This document shows positions 14,736 to 23,479 of a DNA stretch of 29,535 bases, one piece after another. The first letter of the stretch is position 1, and each line of letters opens with the position of its first letter. Location: the NCBI GenBank assembly GCA_027035735.1, contig JALVUH010000122.1:1-29535 (forward strand), given 5' to 3'. The notes under the pieces are model-generated. The model was not told the origin of the DNA. It saw only the letters and a list, made by a program, of their open reading frames with translations, and made no database searches. The position numbers and the translations under genes were made by a program. The DNA is from Nautiliaceae bacterium (GTDB lineage Bacteria; Campylobacterota; Campylobacteria; Campylobacterales; Nautiliaceae).

Positions 14736-15899
14736 TTAATGTAACTCTTCATTTAATTTAACTTCTCTTCTACTTCTAAATGCTATCATTTTTCCTTTAG
14801 TTGTATCAAATCTATAATGAATACCATTAAGCCCTGCTAATTCTATACCTTTAAAAAATTCTTTATACTCAGCATTCCAATCAGGATTTACTTCTTTAAT
14901 TTTTACAAACTCATCTTCACTAATCCAAATTTTAGTACCCTCTAAAACTGCAATTCCAGCATCTACTATACAACCATCTCCAAGAGGAATACCTGTTACA
15001 GAGTTTGCTCCAAGAAGAGTATTTCTTCCAATAGTAATTGGATTTCCATTAGTTCCACTTAATACTCCTAAAATTGAAGCACCTCCACCTACATCTGCTC
15101 CTTCTTTAACAACAGCAGATGAAGAAATTCTTCCTTCTACCATTACAGGACCTTCTGTCCCTGCATTAAAGTTAATATAACTAGCTCCTGGCATTACAGT
15201 AGTACCAGCTGCAAGTTGAGCTCCCATTCTAACTTTTGCAGTATCAAGAATTCTAATATTATCATCTGGAATAATGTGTGAGAGATATCTTGGGAATTTA
15301 TCAACATATTCAATTTCAGGATAAGCATCTTTTAGCTTTAATTCAATTTCATTTGCTCTAAGGTAATCTAACTCAATTGGAACATTTCCAACCCATGCAC
15401 AGTTGTGTAAAATTCCAAAAGCACCATTTAAATTAATACTTCTAAGTTTTACTTTTCTACTTGATAATGCATAAAGTTTCAAATAAACAGCTTCTACACT
15501 TTTTGGAGCTGCATCTTCAAATAAAAAGCAAATTCTATAGTTATCATAAAATTCTTCTTCAAAAATTTCATCTAAAACTTTTAATACTTGAATATTTTTA
15601 TGTTTTTCTCCTAATGCTTCAGCTACAAGCTCTTCTCCAAAATAATTAAGTGCAGTTTTTACAAATTCTGGAGTAACCGGTGCTACAAATTCAGTGTCTT
15701 CAAAATTAATCTCAACTCCATTATCTATTAAACTTCTTATAAAAACTGCTGCACTTCCAAAATTTTCATTCCAATTAATTACTGGATATGTAGCTTGAAG
15801 CACTTTATCATGATTAAGTTGTCCTAAATCAACTCTAGCTATTCCAAAAGCAAGAGGTTTTCTATATCCCGATATATTTTCAACTAATTTTTCAAACAT
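14736..15899 (-). CDS. dapD: Tetrahydrodipicolinate N-succinyltransferase, long form
   Basis: A 387-residue enzyme of the long DapD type found in Campylobacterota. The N-terminal part (1-200) includes FGIARVDLGQLNHDKVLQA; the C-terminal left-handed beta-helix shows RMGAQLAAGTTVMPGASYIN (about 227-246), GGGASILGVLSGTNGNPI and IGRNTLLGANSVTGIPLGDG. It adds a succinyl group to tetrahydrodipicolinate on the way to diaminopimelate and lysine, feeding peptidoglycan. AAAGGAT precedes the ATG. It follows the CPA2 antiporter after 21 bp on the same strand. A short inverted repeat at 14714-14730 downstream lacks a T-run on this strand, so readthrough to rpmB is possible. Confidence 0.95.
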   Translation of the reverse strand: MFEKLVENISGYRKPLAFGIARVDLGQLNHDKVLQATYPVINWNENFGSAAVFIRSLIDNGVEINFEDTEFVAPVTPEFVKTALNYFGEELVAEALGEKHKNIQVLKVLDEIFEEEFYDNYRICFLFEDAAPKSVEAVYLKLYALSSRKVKLRSINLNGAFGILHNCAWVGNVPIELDYLRANEIELKLKDAYPEIEYVDKFPRYLSHIIPDDNIRILDTAKVRMGAQLAAGTTVMPGASYINFNAGTEGPVMVEGRISSSAVVKEGADVGGGASILGVLSGTNGNPITIGRNTLLGANSVTGIPLGDGCIVDAGIAVLEGTKIWISEDEFVKIKEVNPDWNAEYKEFFKGIELAGLNGIHYRFDTTKGKMIAFRSRREVKLNEELH

Positions 15900-15920
15900 T
15901 GCAATCCTTTTTATAAAATT

Positions 15921-17531
15921 TTAACATAGTTTCATTTCACATCTAAGAGCCATTTCTATTAGTTTTTCGGCTAATTCTTTAGATTTTTCTATTACATAAA
16001 TATTTCTATGGGCATAAAACTCTTTTTGTGTTTCATCATCTGTAAGAAGTATTATATTTAAATTTGGATTTATTTCAAGTAAATTTTGAGTAATTAATTC
16101 TGTATGTTCTTCATTAAGAGTTGTAATAATAACAGCTGCAGCTTCTTCTACATTTAAACTCTCTAATATTCTTTTATTTGCAGCATTTCCAAATATTACA
16201 TTATCTCCATTTTTAAGTCCCTGTTTTACTAGTTCAATTTGTTTATCAATTGCTACATAAGGTATACCCATACGAGTAAGTTTTCTTGCAACTCTTTGCC
16301 CTATTTTGTCATATCCTATCAAAATAATATGACCACTAACCTCTGCTCCTTTAATTTCATACTCTTCAAAATCTTGAACTTCTTTATCAAAAAAATCTGC
16401 AATTTTATAGATATTTTTAATAATAAATGGTGTCAAAATCATAGAAATCACAACTACTACAACTAATTTTTGAAGTAAAATATTATTAACTAAATTATAT
16501 CTTCCAAGCAAAGCAAAAATTACAAAAGAAAATTCACCAATTTGTGAGAGAATAAATGCTGTTTTAATTGCTACCCTTTTATGTTTTACAAACATAAAAA
16601 GCATAAGATATATAATTCCTGCTTTAAACATCATAAAAGCAACACTCATCAAAAGAATTGAAAACATATTGTGAATTACAAAATTTATATTTACCATAAG
16701 ACCTACAGATAAAAAGAAAATTCCAAGTAATATATCTCTAAAAGGAATTAAATCTGCTTCTATCTGATATTTGTATTTCGTTTCACTTAAAATCATACCT
16801 GCTAAAAATGCTCCAAGAGAATAACTAAGTCCAAATAAATGAGCAATTTCTGCAGCAGTTAAAACAACTAAAAGCACAGTTGCCATAAAAATTTCATCTG
16901 AACGAGTTTTAGTAGCTTGAGAAATAATAAATGGTGCTACAAACTTCCCATATATCCAAATAAAAATACCTAAAGCAACAAAACCTCCAATAGTTTTCAA
17001 AATAAGTTGTGCCAAATTAGCATTCTTATTTACCAAAATAGAAATAGCAATCAAAACAGGAATAACTGCGATATCTTGAAAAAGAAGTATTCCAAGAGAA
17101 ACTCTACCATAAGGTTTACTTATTTCTCTATTTTCATTAAGTAATTTAAGAACAATTGCCGTAGAACTAAGAGCAATAGCTGAGCCTATTATTAAAGAAA
17201 CTCTTATATCAATATTATAAACTATCCAGAAAAAAAGACCAAAAATACCACTAACAATTGCCATTTCTGCGAATCCAAAAACAAATACTTCTTTTTTCAT
17301 AGATTTGAGCTTATCAGGAGAAAATTCAAGCCCAATCATAAACATCAAAAATACAATTCCAAGCTCTGCTACTATCTCAATAGTGTGTTTATCTAAATGA
17401 AAAATATTTGAAATTACAATACCTGTAAAAATATATCCTATAATTGGAGGGATTTTAAATCTTGCAAAAGGAATATTAAATAAAAGTGCAATAAACAAAA
17501 TAGCAATAATAATCAAAACAGGATTAGCCAT
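15921..17531 (-). CDS. CPA2-family (KefB-type) cation:proton antiporter with TrkA-N domain
   Basis: A 536-residue protein. Residues 1-375 are a hydrophobic Na+/H+-exchanger domain: PPIIGYIFTGIVI (28-40), ELGIVFLMFMIGLEFSP (56-72), LLFQDIAVIPVLIAI (about 149-163), and SLGAFLAGMILSET. The C-terminal part from about 398 is a TrkA-N Rossmann domain (HIILIGYDKIGQRVARKL, then VIFGNAANKRIL), the usual KefB-like design in which nucleotide or ligand binding gates K+ efflux coupled to H+. No KefF/KefG partner lies beside it. It overlaps yjbQ by 8 nt and precedes dapD, in an operon beginning at kdsD. True substrate (K+ or Na+) is not determinable here. Confidence 0.92.
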   Translation of the reverse strand: MANPVLIIIAILFIALLFNIPFARFKIPPIIGYIFTGIVISNIFHLDKHTIEIVAELGIVFLMFMIGLEFSPDKLKSMKKEVFVFGFAEMAIVSGIFGLFFWIVYNIDIRVSLIIGSAIALSSTAIVLKLLNENREISKPYGRVSLGILLFQDIAVIPVLIAISILVNKNANLAQLILKTIGGFVALGIFIWIYGKFVAPFIISQATKTRSDEIFMATVLLVVLTAAEIAHLFGLSYSLGAFLAGMILSETKYKYQIEADLIPFRDILLGIFFLSVGLMVNINFVIHNMFSILLMSVAFMMFKAGIIYLMLFMFVKHKRVAIKTAFILSQIGEFSFVIFALLGRYNLVNNILLQKLVVVVVISMILTPFIIKNIYKIADFFDKEVQDFEEYEIKGAEVSGHIILIGYDKIGQRVARKLTRMGIPYVAIDKQIELVKQGLKNGDNVIFGNAANKRILESLNVEEAAAVIITTLNEEHTELITQNLLEINPNLNIILLTDDETQKEFYAHRNIYVIEKSKELAEKLIEMALRCEMKLC

Positions 17532-17910
17532 TAATCACCTTAATATATACTTTTCTCTCTCTTGGTCCATCAAAATCTACCAAAAAAATACCTTGCCAAT
17601 CTCCAAGCATTACCTCAGCATTATCTACAATTAAATTAATATTACTTCTTAAAAAAGCTGCTTTTAAATGTGCTCTTGCATTGTTATGTTGATAATCTCT
17701 AAAAGGCACTATATCTTTTAACATTCCAAGTAAATCTCTTTTCAAACTAGAATCGCTTTTTTCAAAAATAATAACACTAGCTGTAGAATGAGGACAAAAA
17801 ATAGTAACTATGCCATTTTTTATTCCGCTTTTAATAACAGCTTCTTTAATATCATTTGTAATATCAATAACTTCTGATTTATATTTTGTCTTGTATTTAA
17901 GTATTTGCAT
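17524..17910 (-). CDS. yjbQ: YjbQ / UPF0047 family protein
   Basis: A 128-residue single-domain protein of typical length. Conserved residues are CPHSTAS (39-45, His41), the YQHNNARAHLK region (73-83, His75 and His81), LGDWQGIFLVDFDGPRER (102-119). E. coli YjbQ has weak thiamine-phosphate synthase activity, but the physiological role of the family is not settled. GGAG lies four nt before the ATG. It overlaps rluB by 14 nt and the antiporter by 8 nt, so it is tightly coupled in the operon. The usual LLGPS after AHL is replaced by FLRSN, a minor departure. Confidence 0.92.
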   Translation of the reverse strand: MQILKYKTKYKSEVIDITNDIKEAVIKSGIKNGIVTIFCPHSTASVIIFEKSDSSLKRDLLGMLKDIVPFRDYQHNNARAHLKAAFLRSNINLIVDNAEVMLGDWQGIFLVDFDGPRERKVYIKVING

Positions 17911-18658
17911 TTTGCTCCTTTTGTAAAAATTCTTTTAATAATTTATACTCTTTTTTATCAAAATATCTAGTTTTTCCTGTTGGAAGTGCATTAAGACTTA
18001 TCCATCCATAAGAGAGTCTTTTTAAATCCATTACATCTCTTCCAAAATGTGCAAAAAATCTTCTAAGTTCTCTATTTTTACCCTCACTTATCGCAACTTT
18101 TAAAGTTGAATATTTTGGAGAATTTTTAATAATTTGATAATTCAAAAATGGATTTAATTTTAAATTTTTAATATCATTTTTTTCATGTGCTCCTTCACTT
18201 CCAACTTCAATACCTTCAAGCATTGCTCTTTCCATCTCAGGAGTAATATCTCCTTTTATTCTAAGTTTATACACTCTTGGAAGATCTGAATTCATAAGAG
18301 CATGTGCTACTTTTGGAGAATCTGTTAAAATTAAAAGACCCTCACTATTAAAATCAAGTCTCCCAACTGGAATAAAATGCTTAAATTTTTTTGGAAGAGA
18401 ATCATATATTGTTTTTCTACCACGAGGGTCTTTTTTTGTTACAAGTTCACCTCTTGGTTTATTATAAACAATACATGTATATTTTGTACTTCTCTTAACA
18501 GGTCTACCATTAATAGCAACCTTATCCCCTTCTTCTACTTCAAATCCAGGCTCAGTAATAACTCTTCCATTTACTTTTACTTTTCCATCAAAAATTAATT
18601 TATCTGCTTCTCTTCTTGAATATGTAGTATGATGACTAATAAATTTATTTAATCTCAT
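17897..18658 (-). CDS. rluB: RsuA/RluB-family 23S rRNA pseudouridine synthase
   Basis: A 253-residue protein with an N-terminal S4 RNA-binding domain (1-55, LNKFISHHTTYSRREADKLI) and a catalytic domain with GRLDFNSEGLLILT (99-112), Asp102 being the expected nucleophile. EGKNRELRRFFAHFG is the second conserved stretch. By family it isomerises a uridine in large-subunit rRNA; RluB, RluE and RsuA cannot be separated with certainty by eye, though the S4 domain and length favour RluB. It starts 11 bp after kdsD with AAAGGAA upstream and overlaps yjbQ. Confidence 0.9.
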   Translation of the reverse strand: MRLNKFISHHTTYSRREADKLIFDGKVKVNGRVITEPGFEVEEGDKVAINGRPVKRSTKYTCIVYNKPRGELVTKKDPRGRKTIYDSLPKKFKHFIPVGRLDFNSEGLLILTDSPKVAHALMNSDLPRVYKLRIKGDITPEMERAMLEGIEVGSEGAHEKNDIKNLKLNPFLNYQIIKNSPKYSTLKVAISEGKNRELRRFFAHFGRDVMDLKRLSYGWISLNALPTGKTRYFDKKEYKLLKEFLQKEQNANT

Positions 18659-18669
18659 TTATTTCCTTT

Positions 18670-19614
18670 TTATTTAATTCCTGCTTCTACTAAATGATGG
18701 ATATGAAGAACTCCTACAATTTCTCCTTTATCATTAACTACCGGCAAAAGTTGGATTTTATTATCTTCCATAAATTTTAGCGCATCGCTAGCTAATACAT
18801 TTTCATTAATTGTCTTTGGATTTTTTGTAGCATATTCAATTGCTTTTTTCTCTAAATCAAAATCTTTACTCATCATTGCACGTCTTAAATCTCCATCACT
18901 CAAAATCGCTTTAACTCTTTTTCCATCCAAAAATAAAACATGACCAAGCTTCCCTTCAGTCATTTTAATAATCGCTTCTTTTAAACTATCTTCCTCATCT
19001 GCTATTGGAAATTCTTTTTTCATTAAATCTTTTACCTTTATAAAAAGTCTCTTTCCTAAACTTCCTCCTGGATGAAAAGATGCAAAATCTTCTTTTGTAA
19101 AATTCCTTTTTTTCATCAAACAAACTGCAAGAGCATCACCCATTGCAAGAGTTAAAGTAGTGGAACTTGTAGGTGCTACATTTAATGGGCATGCCTCTTT
19201 ATCTACATGAATATTTAAAACCACATCAGCATACTTTGCAAGAGTTGAATTAATTTCACCTGTCATAGCAATTAAAGGGACTTCAAATCTTTTTATATGA
19301 GGCAAAATTTTTATAAGCTCTTCACTCTCTCCTGAATAACTTATAGCAATAACACTATCATCCTTTCCAATCATTCCTAAATCTCCATGAAGAGCTTCTG
19401 TTGGATGTATAAAAAAACTAGGAGTTCCGGTACTTGCAAGAGTTGCTGCAATTTTACTCCCAATAAGTCCAGATTTTCCTACTCCTGTAACTATTACTTT
19501 GCCTTTTGTGTTATATGCAATCTCTACTGCCTTTTCTATTCCGCTTACATCTGCTTTTAAAAGTTCATTTGCCTCTATTTCAAGTACTTCTTTTGCAATT
19601 TTTTTAAAATCCAC
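18670..19614 (-). CDS. kdsD: D-arabinose-5-phosphate isomerase (KpsF/GutQ family)
   Basis: A 314-residue protein with an N-terminal SIS domain (VTGVGKSGLIGSKIA at about 42-56, SYSGESEEL near 94, NVAPTSSTT near 145, SFHPGGSLGKRL near 179) and two C-terminal CBS domains (about 195-314). It interconverts ribulose-5-phosphate and arabinose-5-phosphate, the first step to Kdo for lipopolysaccharide. The start codon is GTG, with AGG seven nt upstream and no nearby ATG. It is the first gene of the operon kdsD-rluB-yjbQ-antiporter-dapD and is divergent from acnB. Confidence 0.94.
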   Translation of the reverse strand: MDFKKIAKEVLEIEANELLKADVSGIEKAVEIAYNTKGKVIVTGVGKSGLIGSKIAATLASTGTPSFFIHPTEALHGDLGMIGKDDSVIAISYSGESEELIKILPHIKRFEVPLIAMTGEINSTLAKYADVVLNIHVDKEACPLNVAPTSSTTLTLAMGDALAVCLMKKRNFTKEDFASFHPGGSLGKRLFIKVKDLMKKEFPIADEEDSLKEAIIKMTEGKLGHVLFLDGKRVKAILSDGDLRRAMMSKDFDLEKKAIEYATKNPKTINENVLASDALKFMEDNKIQLLPVVNDKGEIVGVLHIHHLVEAGIK

Positions 19615-19634
19615 TTTTTTGCCTTTTTATTGAA

Positions 19635-19640
19635 ATTATA
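19635..19640 (-). promoter_or_regulatory. -10 box of the kdsD operon
   Basis: TATAAT on the minus strand, 21 nt before the GTG start. The surrounding GATATAATTTCAA matches the rpmB and tRNA-Asn promoters. A TGTAACA lies 12 nt upstream in this orientation. Confidence 0.6.
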
Positions 19641-19720
19641 TCTAAATTTAAGTGTTACAAAAAATCACACCTTATTATAAGTATTGTTGTCAAAATGTAA
19701 CAAATAGTAAAAAAATCCTC

Positions 19721-19726
19721 TATAAT
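19721..19726 (+). promoter_or_regulatory. -10 box of acnB
   Basis: TATAAT on the plus strand, 21 nt before the acnB ATG; predicted leader about 15 nt with AAAAAAGGAT as ribosome site. A TGTAACA ends 18 nt upstream, at the -35 position. Confidence 0.6.
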
Positions 19727-19747
19727 TCTACTAAAAAAGGATAGCAA

Positions 19748-22345
19748 ATGAGCTTCATTGAAGAATATAAAAAACATACTGAAGAGAGAGCTAAACTTGG
19801 AATTCCTCCACTTCCACTTAATGCAAAACAAGCAGCTGAGCTTGTAGAGTTACTTAAAATGGTTCCAATTCCAGAAGAAGAATATTTAATGGATTTGTTT
19901 TTAAATCATATAAATCCTGGAGTTGATGAAGCTGCATATGTTAAAGCTGCATTTTTAAATGACATTGTTCAAGGAAAAGCTAGTTCACCTGCTATTTCTA
20001 AAAAAAGAGCTATTGAAATACTTGGAACAATGCTTGGAGGATATAACGTAAAACCTCTTATTGATGCACTTGAACTTGAAGATGAAGAGTTAGCTGGGGA
20101 GGCTGCAAATCAACTAAAAAATATTTTACTTGTATATGATGCATTCCATGATGTAGAAGATTTAGCAAAAAAAGGCAATAAATTTGCAAAAGAAGTGCTT
20201 GAATCTTGGGCAAATGCTGAGTGGTTTACTTCTAAACCAAAACTTCCTGAAAGTATTAAAGCAGTAGTATTTAAAGTACCAGGTGAGACTAATACAGATG
20301 ATTTATCTCCTGCAAGTGAAGCATTCACAAGAAGTGATATTCCTTTGCATGCACTTTCTATGCTAAAAGCTAAAATGCCAGATGCAATTGATACTATTAA
20401 TGAACTTAAAAAAAGAGGACTTCCTGTTGCATTTGTTGGTGATGTAGTAGGAACTGGAAGTAGTAGAAAATCAGCGGCAAACTCACTTATTTGGCATATT
20501 GGTGAAGAAATCCCATATGTTCCAAACAAAAAAAGAGGTGGTATTGTAATTGGTAGTGTTATTGCACCAATTTTCTTTAATACTCTTGAAGATGCAGGCG
20601 CACTTCCAATTCAAGGTGTTGATGTAACAAAACTTGAAACTGGAGATGAAATTGAAATTAGACCATATGAAGGGAAAATCCTAAAAAATGGAGAAGTTGT
20701 AGGAGAATTTGAATTAAAACCAAATACACTTCCTGATGAAGTAAGAGCTGGTGGTAGAGTTCCATTAATTATTGGTAAAAACTTAACTAAAAAAGCTAGA
20801 GAATCTCTAAAAATGGAGCCAGAAACTGACATTTTCATTAGACCAGAACAACCAAAAGAAAAAGAAGGTGTTGGATATACTTTAGCTCAAAAAATTATTG
20901 GTAAAGCTTGTGGAATGGAAGGTGTTAGACCTGGTATGTATGTTGAGCCTACTGCTACTACAGTTGGAAGCCAAGATACAACAGGTGCTATGACAAGAGA
21001 TGAGATAAAAGAACTTGCAGCTCTTGGATTTAATGCAGATTTAGTAATGCAAAGTTTCTGTCACACAGCTGCATATCCAAAACCAGCTGATATTGAGCTT
21101 CATCATACATTGCCTGATTTTATTACAAGTAGAGGCGGTGTGGCACTTAGACCTGGAGATGGTGTAATTCATTCTTGGCTAAATAGAATGATTTTACCTG
21201 ATACTTTAGGAACAGGAGGAGACTCACATACAAGATTCCCAATTGGTATAAGTTTTCCAGCAGGTAGTGGACTTGTAGCATTTGCAGCAGTTACAGGAAG
21301 TATGCCACTAAATGTACCAGAATCTGTACTTGTTAGATTCAAAGGTGAACTTCAACCAGGAATTACACTTAGAGACCTTGTAAATGCAATTCCATACTTT
21401 GCAATTAAACAAGGACTTTTAACAGTTGAAAAACAAAACAAAAAAAATATCTTCAATGGAAGAATTTTAGAAATTGAAGGTGATATTATTAGAAACCTAA
21501 CAATTGAACAAGCATTTGAGCTTGCAGACGCATCTGCTGAGAGAAGTGCAGCAGCATGTACTGTTGATGTAAGCGAAGAGCAAGTAGCAGAATATCTAAA
21601 ATCAAACATCAAAATGCTTGAAGCTATGATTGAAGCTGGATATGAAGATAAAAGAACAATTCAAAGAAGAATTGATAAAATGAAAGAATGGCTAGAAAAT
21701 CCAAAACTTCTTAGAAGAGATGAAAATGCAGAATATGCAGCTGTAATTGAAATTGATTTAAATGAAATTACTGAACCAATTGTTGCTTGTCCAAATGACC
21801 CAGATGATGTAGCTACTTTATCTGAAGTTTTAGCAGACCCTAATAGACCTCACAAAATTGATGAAGTATTTATCGGAAGCTGTATGACAAATATAGGGCA
21901 CTATAGAGCAGCAGCTGAGATTCTAAGAGGCGAAGGACAAGTACCTGTTAGACTTTGGATTGCACCACCTACAAAAATGGATAAAGAACAACTTACAGAA
22001 GAAGGATATTACGCAATATTTGGTCAAGCAGGTGCAAGAATAGAAATTCCTGGATGTAGTTTATGTATGGGTAACCAAGCAAGAGTTAGAGATTACGCAA
22101 ATGTATTTTCTACTTCAACAAGAAACTTTGATAACAGAATGGGTAAAGGTGCAAAAGTTTACCTTGGAAGTGCAGAACTTGCAGCAGTAATTTCACTACT
22201 TGGTAGAATTCCAACTCCAGAAGAATATAAAGAAATTTATGAAAGAAAACTTGCTGGAAAAGAAGATAAAGTTTATAACTACCTATACTTCCACAAAATG
22301 CCAGAAGAAGAAGTTAAAAGAATGCTTGATTTAAAAATTCTTTAA
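19748..22345 (+). CDS. acnB: Aconitate hydratase B
   Basis: An 865-residue AcnB of the usual size, with the B-type order: N-terminal HEAT-like domain (1-160), swivel domain (about 165-375, GETNTDDLSPASEAF) and the three catalytic domains. The [4Fe-4S] ligands are Cys712 (IGSCMTNIGH) and Cys770/Cys773 (GCSLCMGNQ), almost the same numbering as in E. coli. It interconverts citrate and isocitrate; in Nautiliales this would serve the reductive TCA cycle for CO2 fixation (organism-level inference). AAAAAAGGAT precedes the ATG. It has its own promoter and stands alone between divergent kdsD and convergent DUF445 genes. Confidence 0.98.
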   Translation: MSFIEEYKKHTEERAKLGIPPLPLNAKQAAELVELLKMVPIPEEEYLMDLFLNHINPGVDEAAYVKAAFLNDIVQGKASSPAISKKRAIEILGTMLGGYNVKPLIDALELEDEELAGEAANQLKNILLVYDAFHDVEDLAKKGNKFAKEVLESWANAEWFTSKPKLPESIKAVVFKVPGETNTDDLSPASEAFTRSDIPLHALSMLKAKMPDAIDTINELKKRGLPVAFVGDVVGTGSSRKSAANSLIWHIGEEIPYVPNKKRGGIVIGSVIAPIFFNTLEDAGALPIQGVDVTKLETGDEIEIRPYEGKILKNGEVVGEFELKPNTLPDEVRAGGRVPLIIGKNLTKKARESLKMEPETDIFIRPEQPKEKEGVGYTLAQKIIGKACGMEGVRPGMYVEPTATTVGSQDTTGAMTRDEIKELAALGFNADLVMQSFCHTAAYPKPADIELHHTLPDFITSRGGVALRPGDGVIHSWLNRMILPDTLGTGGDSHTRFPIGISFPAGSGLVAFAAVTGSMPLNVPESVLVRFKGELQPGITLRDLVNAIPYFAIKQGLLTVEKQNKKNIFNGRILEIEGDIIRNLTIEQAFELADASAERSAAACTVDVSEEQVAEYLKSNIKMLEAMIEAGYEDKRTIQRRIDKMKEWLENPKLLRRDENAEYAAVIEIDLNEITEPIVACPNDPDDVATLSEVLADPNRPHKIDEVFIGSCMTNIGHYRAAAEILRGEGQVPVRLWIAPPTKMDKEQLTEEGYYAIFGQAGARIEIPGCSLCMGNQARVRDYANVFSTSTRNFDNRMGKGAKVYLGSAELAAVISLLGRIPTPEEYKEIYERKLAGKEDKVYNYLYFHKMPEEEVKRMLDLKIL

Positions 22346-22408
22346 TTTCTTCTTTTTCTTTTAATTTTATATTTAACCCTTTGACACTATATATTAATAA
22401 TACATTTT

Positions 22409-22428
22409 AATTTCCCAAAAAGGGAATT
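22409..22428 (+). terminator. Weak hairpin after acnB
   Basis: TTCCC and GGGAA around an A-rich loop, with flanking AAT/ATT that nearly extends the stem, between the convergent ends of acnB and the DUF445 gene. Only a short T tract follows on either strand, so it is a weak terminator candidate. Confidence 0.35.
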
Positions 22429-23141
22429 TAACTAATAATAAAATATTGAATAAATCCTATAATTCCTCCCAAAAATGCCCCTGCAAAATTAATAAATCCA
22501 AAATGTTTTTTCATTAAAGTAAAAAGCATCTCTTCAAGAGTCTTTTCATCAAATGAAGCCACTTTTTCTTCTACAATCTTATCTATATGAGCTTTTAAGA
22601 AAATTTTAGGAACTTCAAATTCTAAAAACTCAAAAATCTCTTTTTTTAATATCTCTTTTACTTTATCTGGAGATACTAACTGATTAATTTTTAGAGGCAT
22701 TTCAAGCTTTAATAATAAATCTTTTAACATATCTTTACTAATAAATGAAGCAAACATAGAAAATTTTTCTTTAACTACATTTTCTATTACCTCAGCAAAT
22801 TTTTCAGCTATCTCTTCTTTTGTCAAAAATTCCTGAATATCTTTATCAAGTAAATTATCAATCTTTTTATCCAAAAAATTTTCTATCTCCTCTTTAACTT
22901 CCTTGCTTGTAACAATTTTTTTTATCTCGTCTTCACTTAAAATATAATCTCTTACGACTTCCCCTACTTTTTTAGCAAGAGCTTTTTTTTCTTTTGGTAT
23001 TATTCCTTGAGGGAAAATTGTAATATTTCCCAATTTTATAGGTTTATAAGGTCTAAAAAGCATTTTTATTGCTATATAATTTGTCACATACCCAATACTT
23101 GCTCCAACTCCTATACTTATTGCTAAAAATTCAATATTCAT
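22428..23141 (-). CDS. DUF445 family membrane protein
   Basis: A 237-residue protein with one membrane segment at each end (about 1-25 and 215-237) and a long charged helical middle. The N-terminus carries GVGASIGYVTNYIAIKMLFRPYKP, read here as two adjoining pieces, GASIGYVTN and IAIKMLFRP, which mark the DUF445 family. Function of the family is unknown. A TTG two codons upstream is possible, but the ATG at 23141 overlaps the upstream stop as ATGA and is preferred. It is last in a three-gene operon with an ArsC/YffB-like and a rhodanese-like gene. Confidence 0.85.
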   Translation of the reverse strand: MNIEFLAISIGVGASIGYVTNYIAIKMLFRPYKPIKLGNITIFPQGIIPKEKKALAKKVGEVVRDYILSEDEIKKIVTSKEVKEEIENFLDKKIDNLLDKDIQEFLTKEEIAEKFAEVIENVVKEKFSMFASFISKDMLKDLLLKLEMPLKINQLVSPDKVKEILKKEIFEFLEFEVPKIFLKAHIDKIVEEKVASFDEKTLEEMLFTLMKKHFGFINFAGAFLGGIIGFIQYFIIS

Positions 23142-23479
23142 CCCCAAATTTCCTTATATTTCTCTTCATCAAATCCTACAATCACTTCGCCATTATCAAG
23201 TTCAATTACAGGTCTTTTTATAAGCAAATTTTCCTTACATAACCACTCTCTTTTACCATTTTCATCAAGATTTAGCTCTTTTAATTTTAATTGTCTATAT
23301 TTAGTTCCCCTCTTATTAAACAAAACATCAACTCCAACTTTACTTATCCACTCATCAATTTTTTCACAAGTAACAGGAGTCTTTTTTAAATCAATAAATT
23401 CATACTCAATTCCTTTGTCTTTAAAAAATTTTAAAGCCTTTTTAACACTCCCGCATGTTTTTATTCCATATACTTTCAT
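23138..23479 (-). CDS. ArsC/YffB (Spx-like) family thioredoxin-fold protein
   Basis: A 113-residue protein of the ArsC/Spx/YffB family: MKVYGIKTCGSVKKA with a single Cys9 at the active loop (not CxxC as in Spx), NKRGTKYRQL near 55-64, and LLIKRPVIELDNG near 85-97. Arsenate reductases of this family use such a cysteine together with glutathione or glutaredoxin; YffB-type proteins have no settled role. No other arsenic-resistance gene is nearby, so the arsenate function is doubtful. GGAGG lies before the ATG and the start overlaps the rhodanese gene as ATGA. Confidence 0.87.
   Translation of the reverse strand: MKVYGIKTCGSVKKALKFFKDKGIEYEFIDLKKTPVTCEKIDEWISKVGVDVLFNKRGTKYRQLKLKELNLDENGKREWLCKENLLIKRPVIELDNGEVIVGFDEEKYKEIWG

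Noticed and set aside
20110..21612. Three minus-strand open frames within acnB
   Set aside because: Ser/Phe-rich shadows of a strongly conserved gene; no motifs.
23138..23479. Arsenate reductase within an arsenic-resistance operon
   Set aside because: No arsB, acr3 or arsR nearby; the partners are a rhodanese-like and a DUF445 protein, so only the family name is given.
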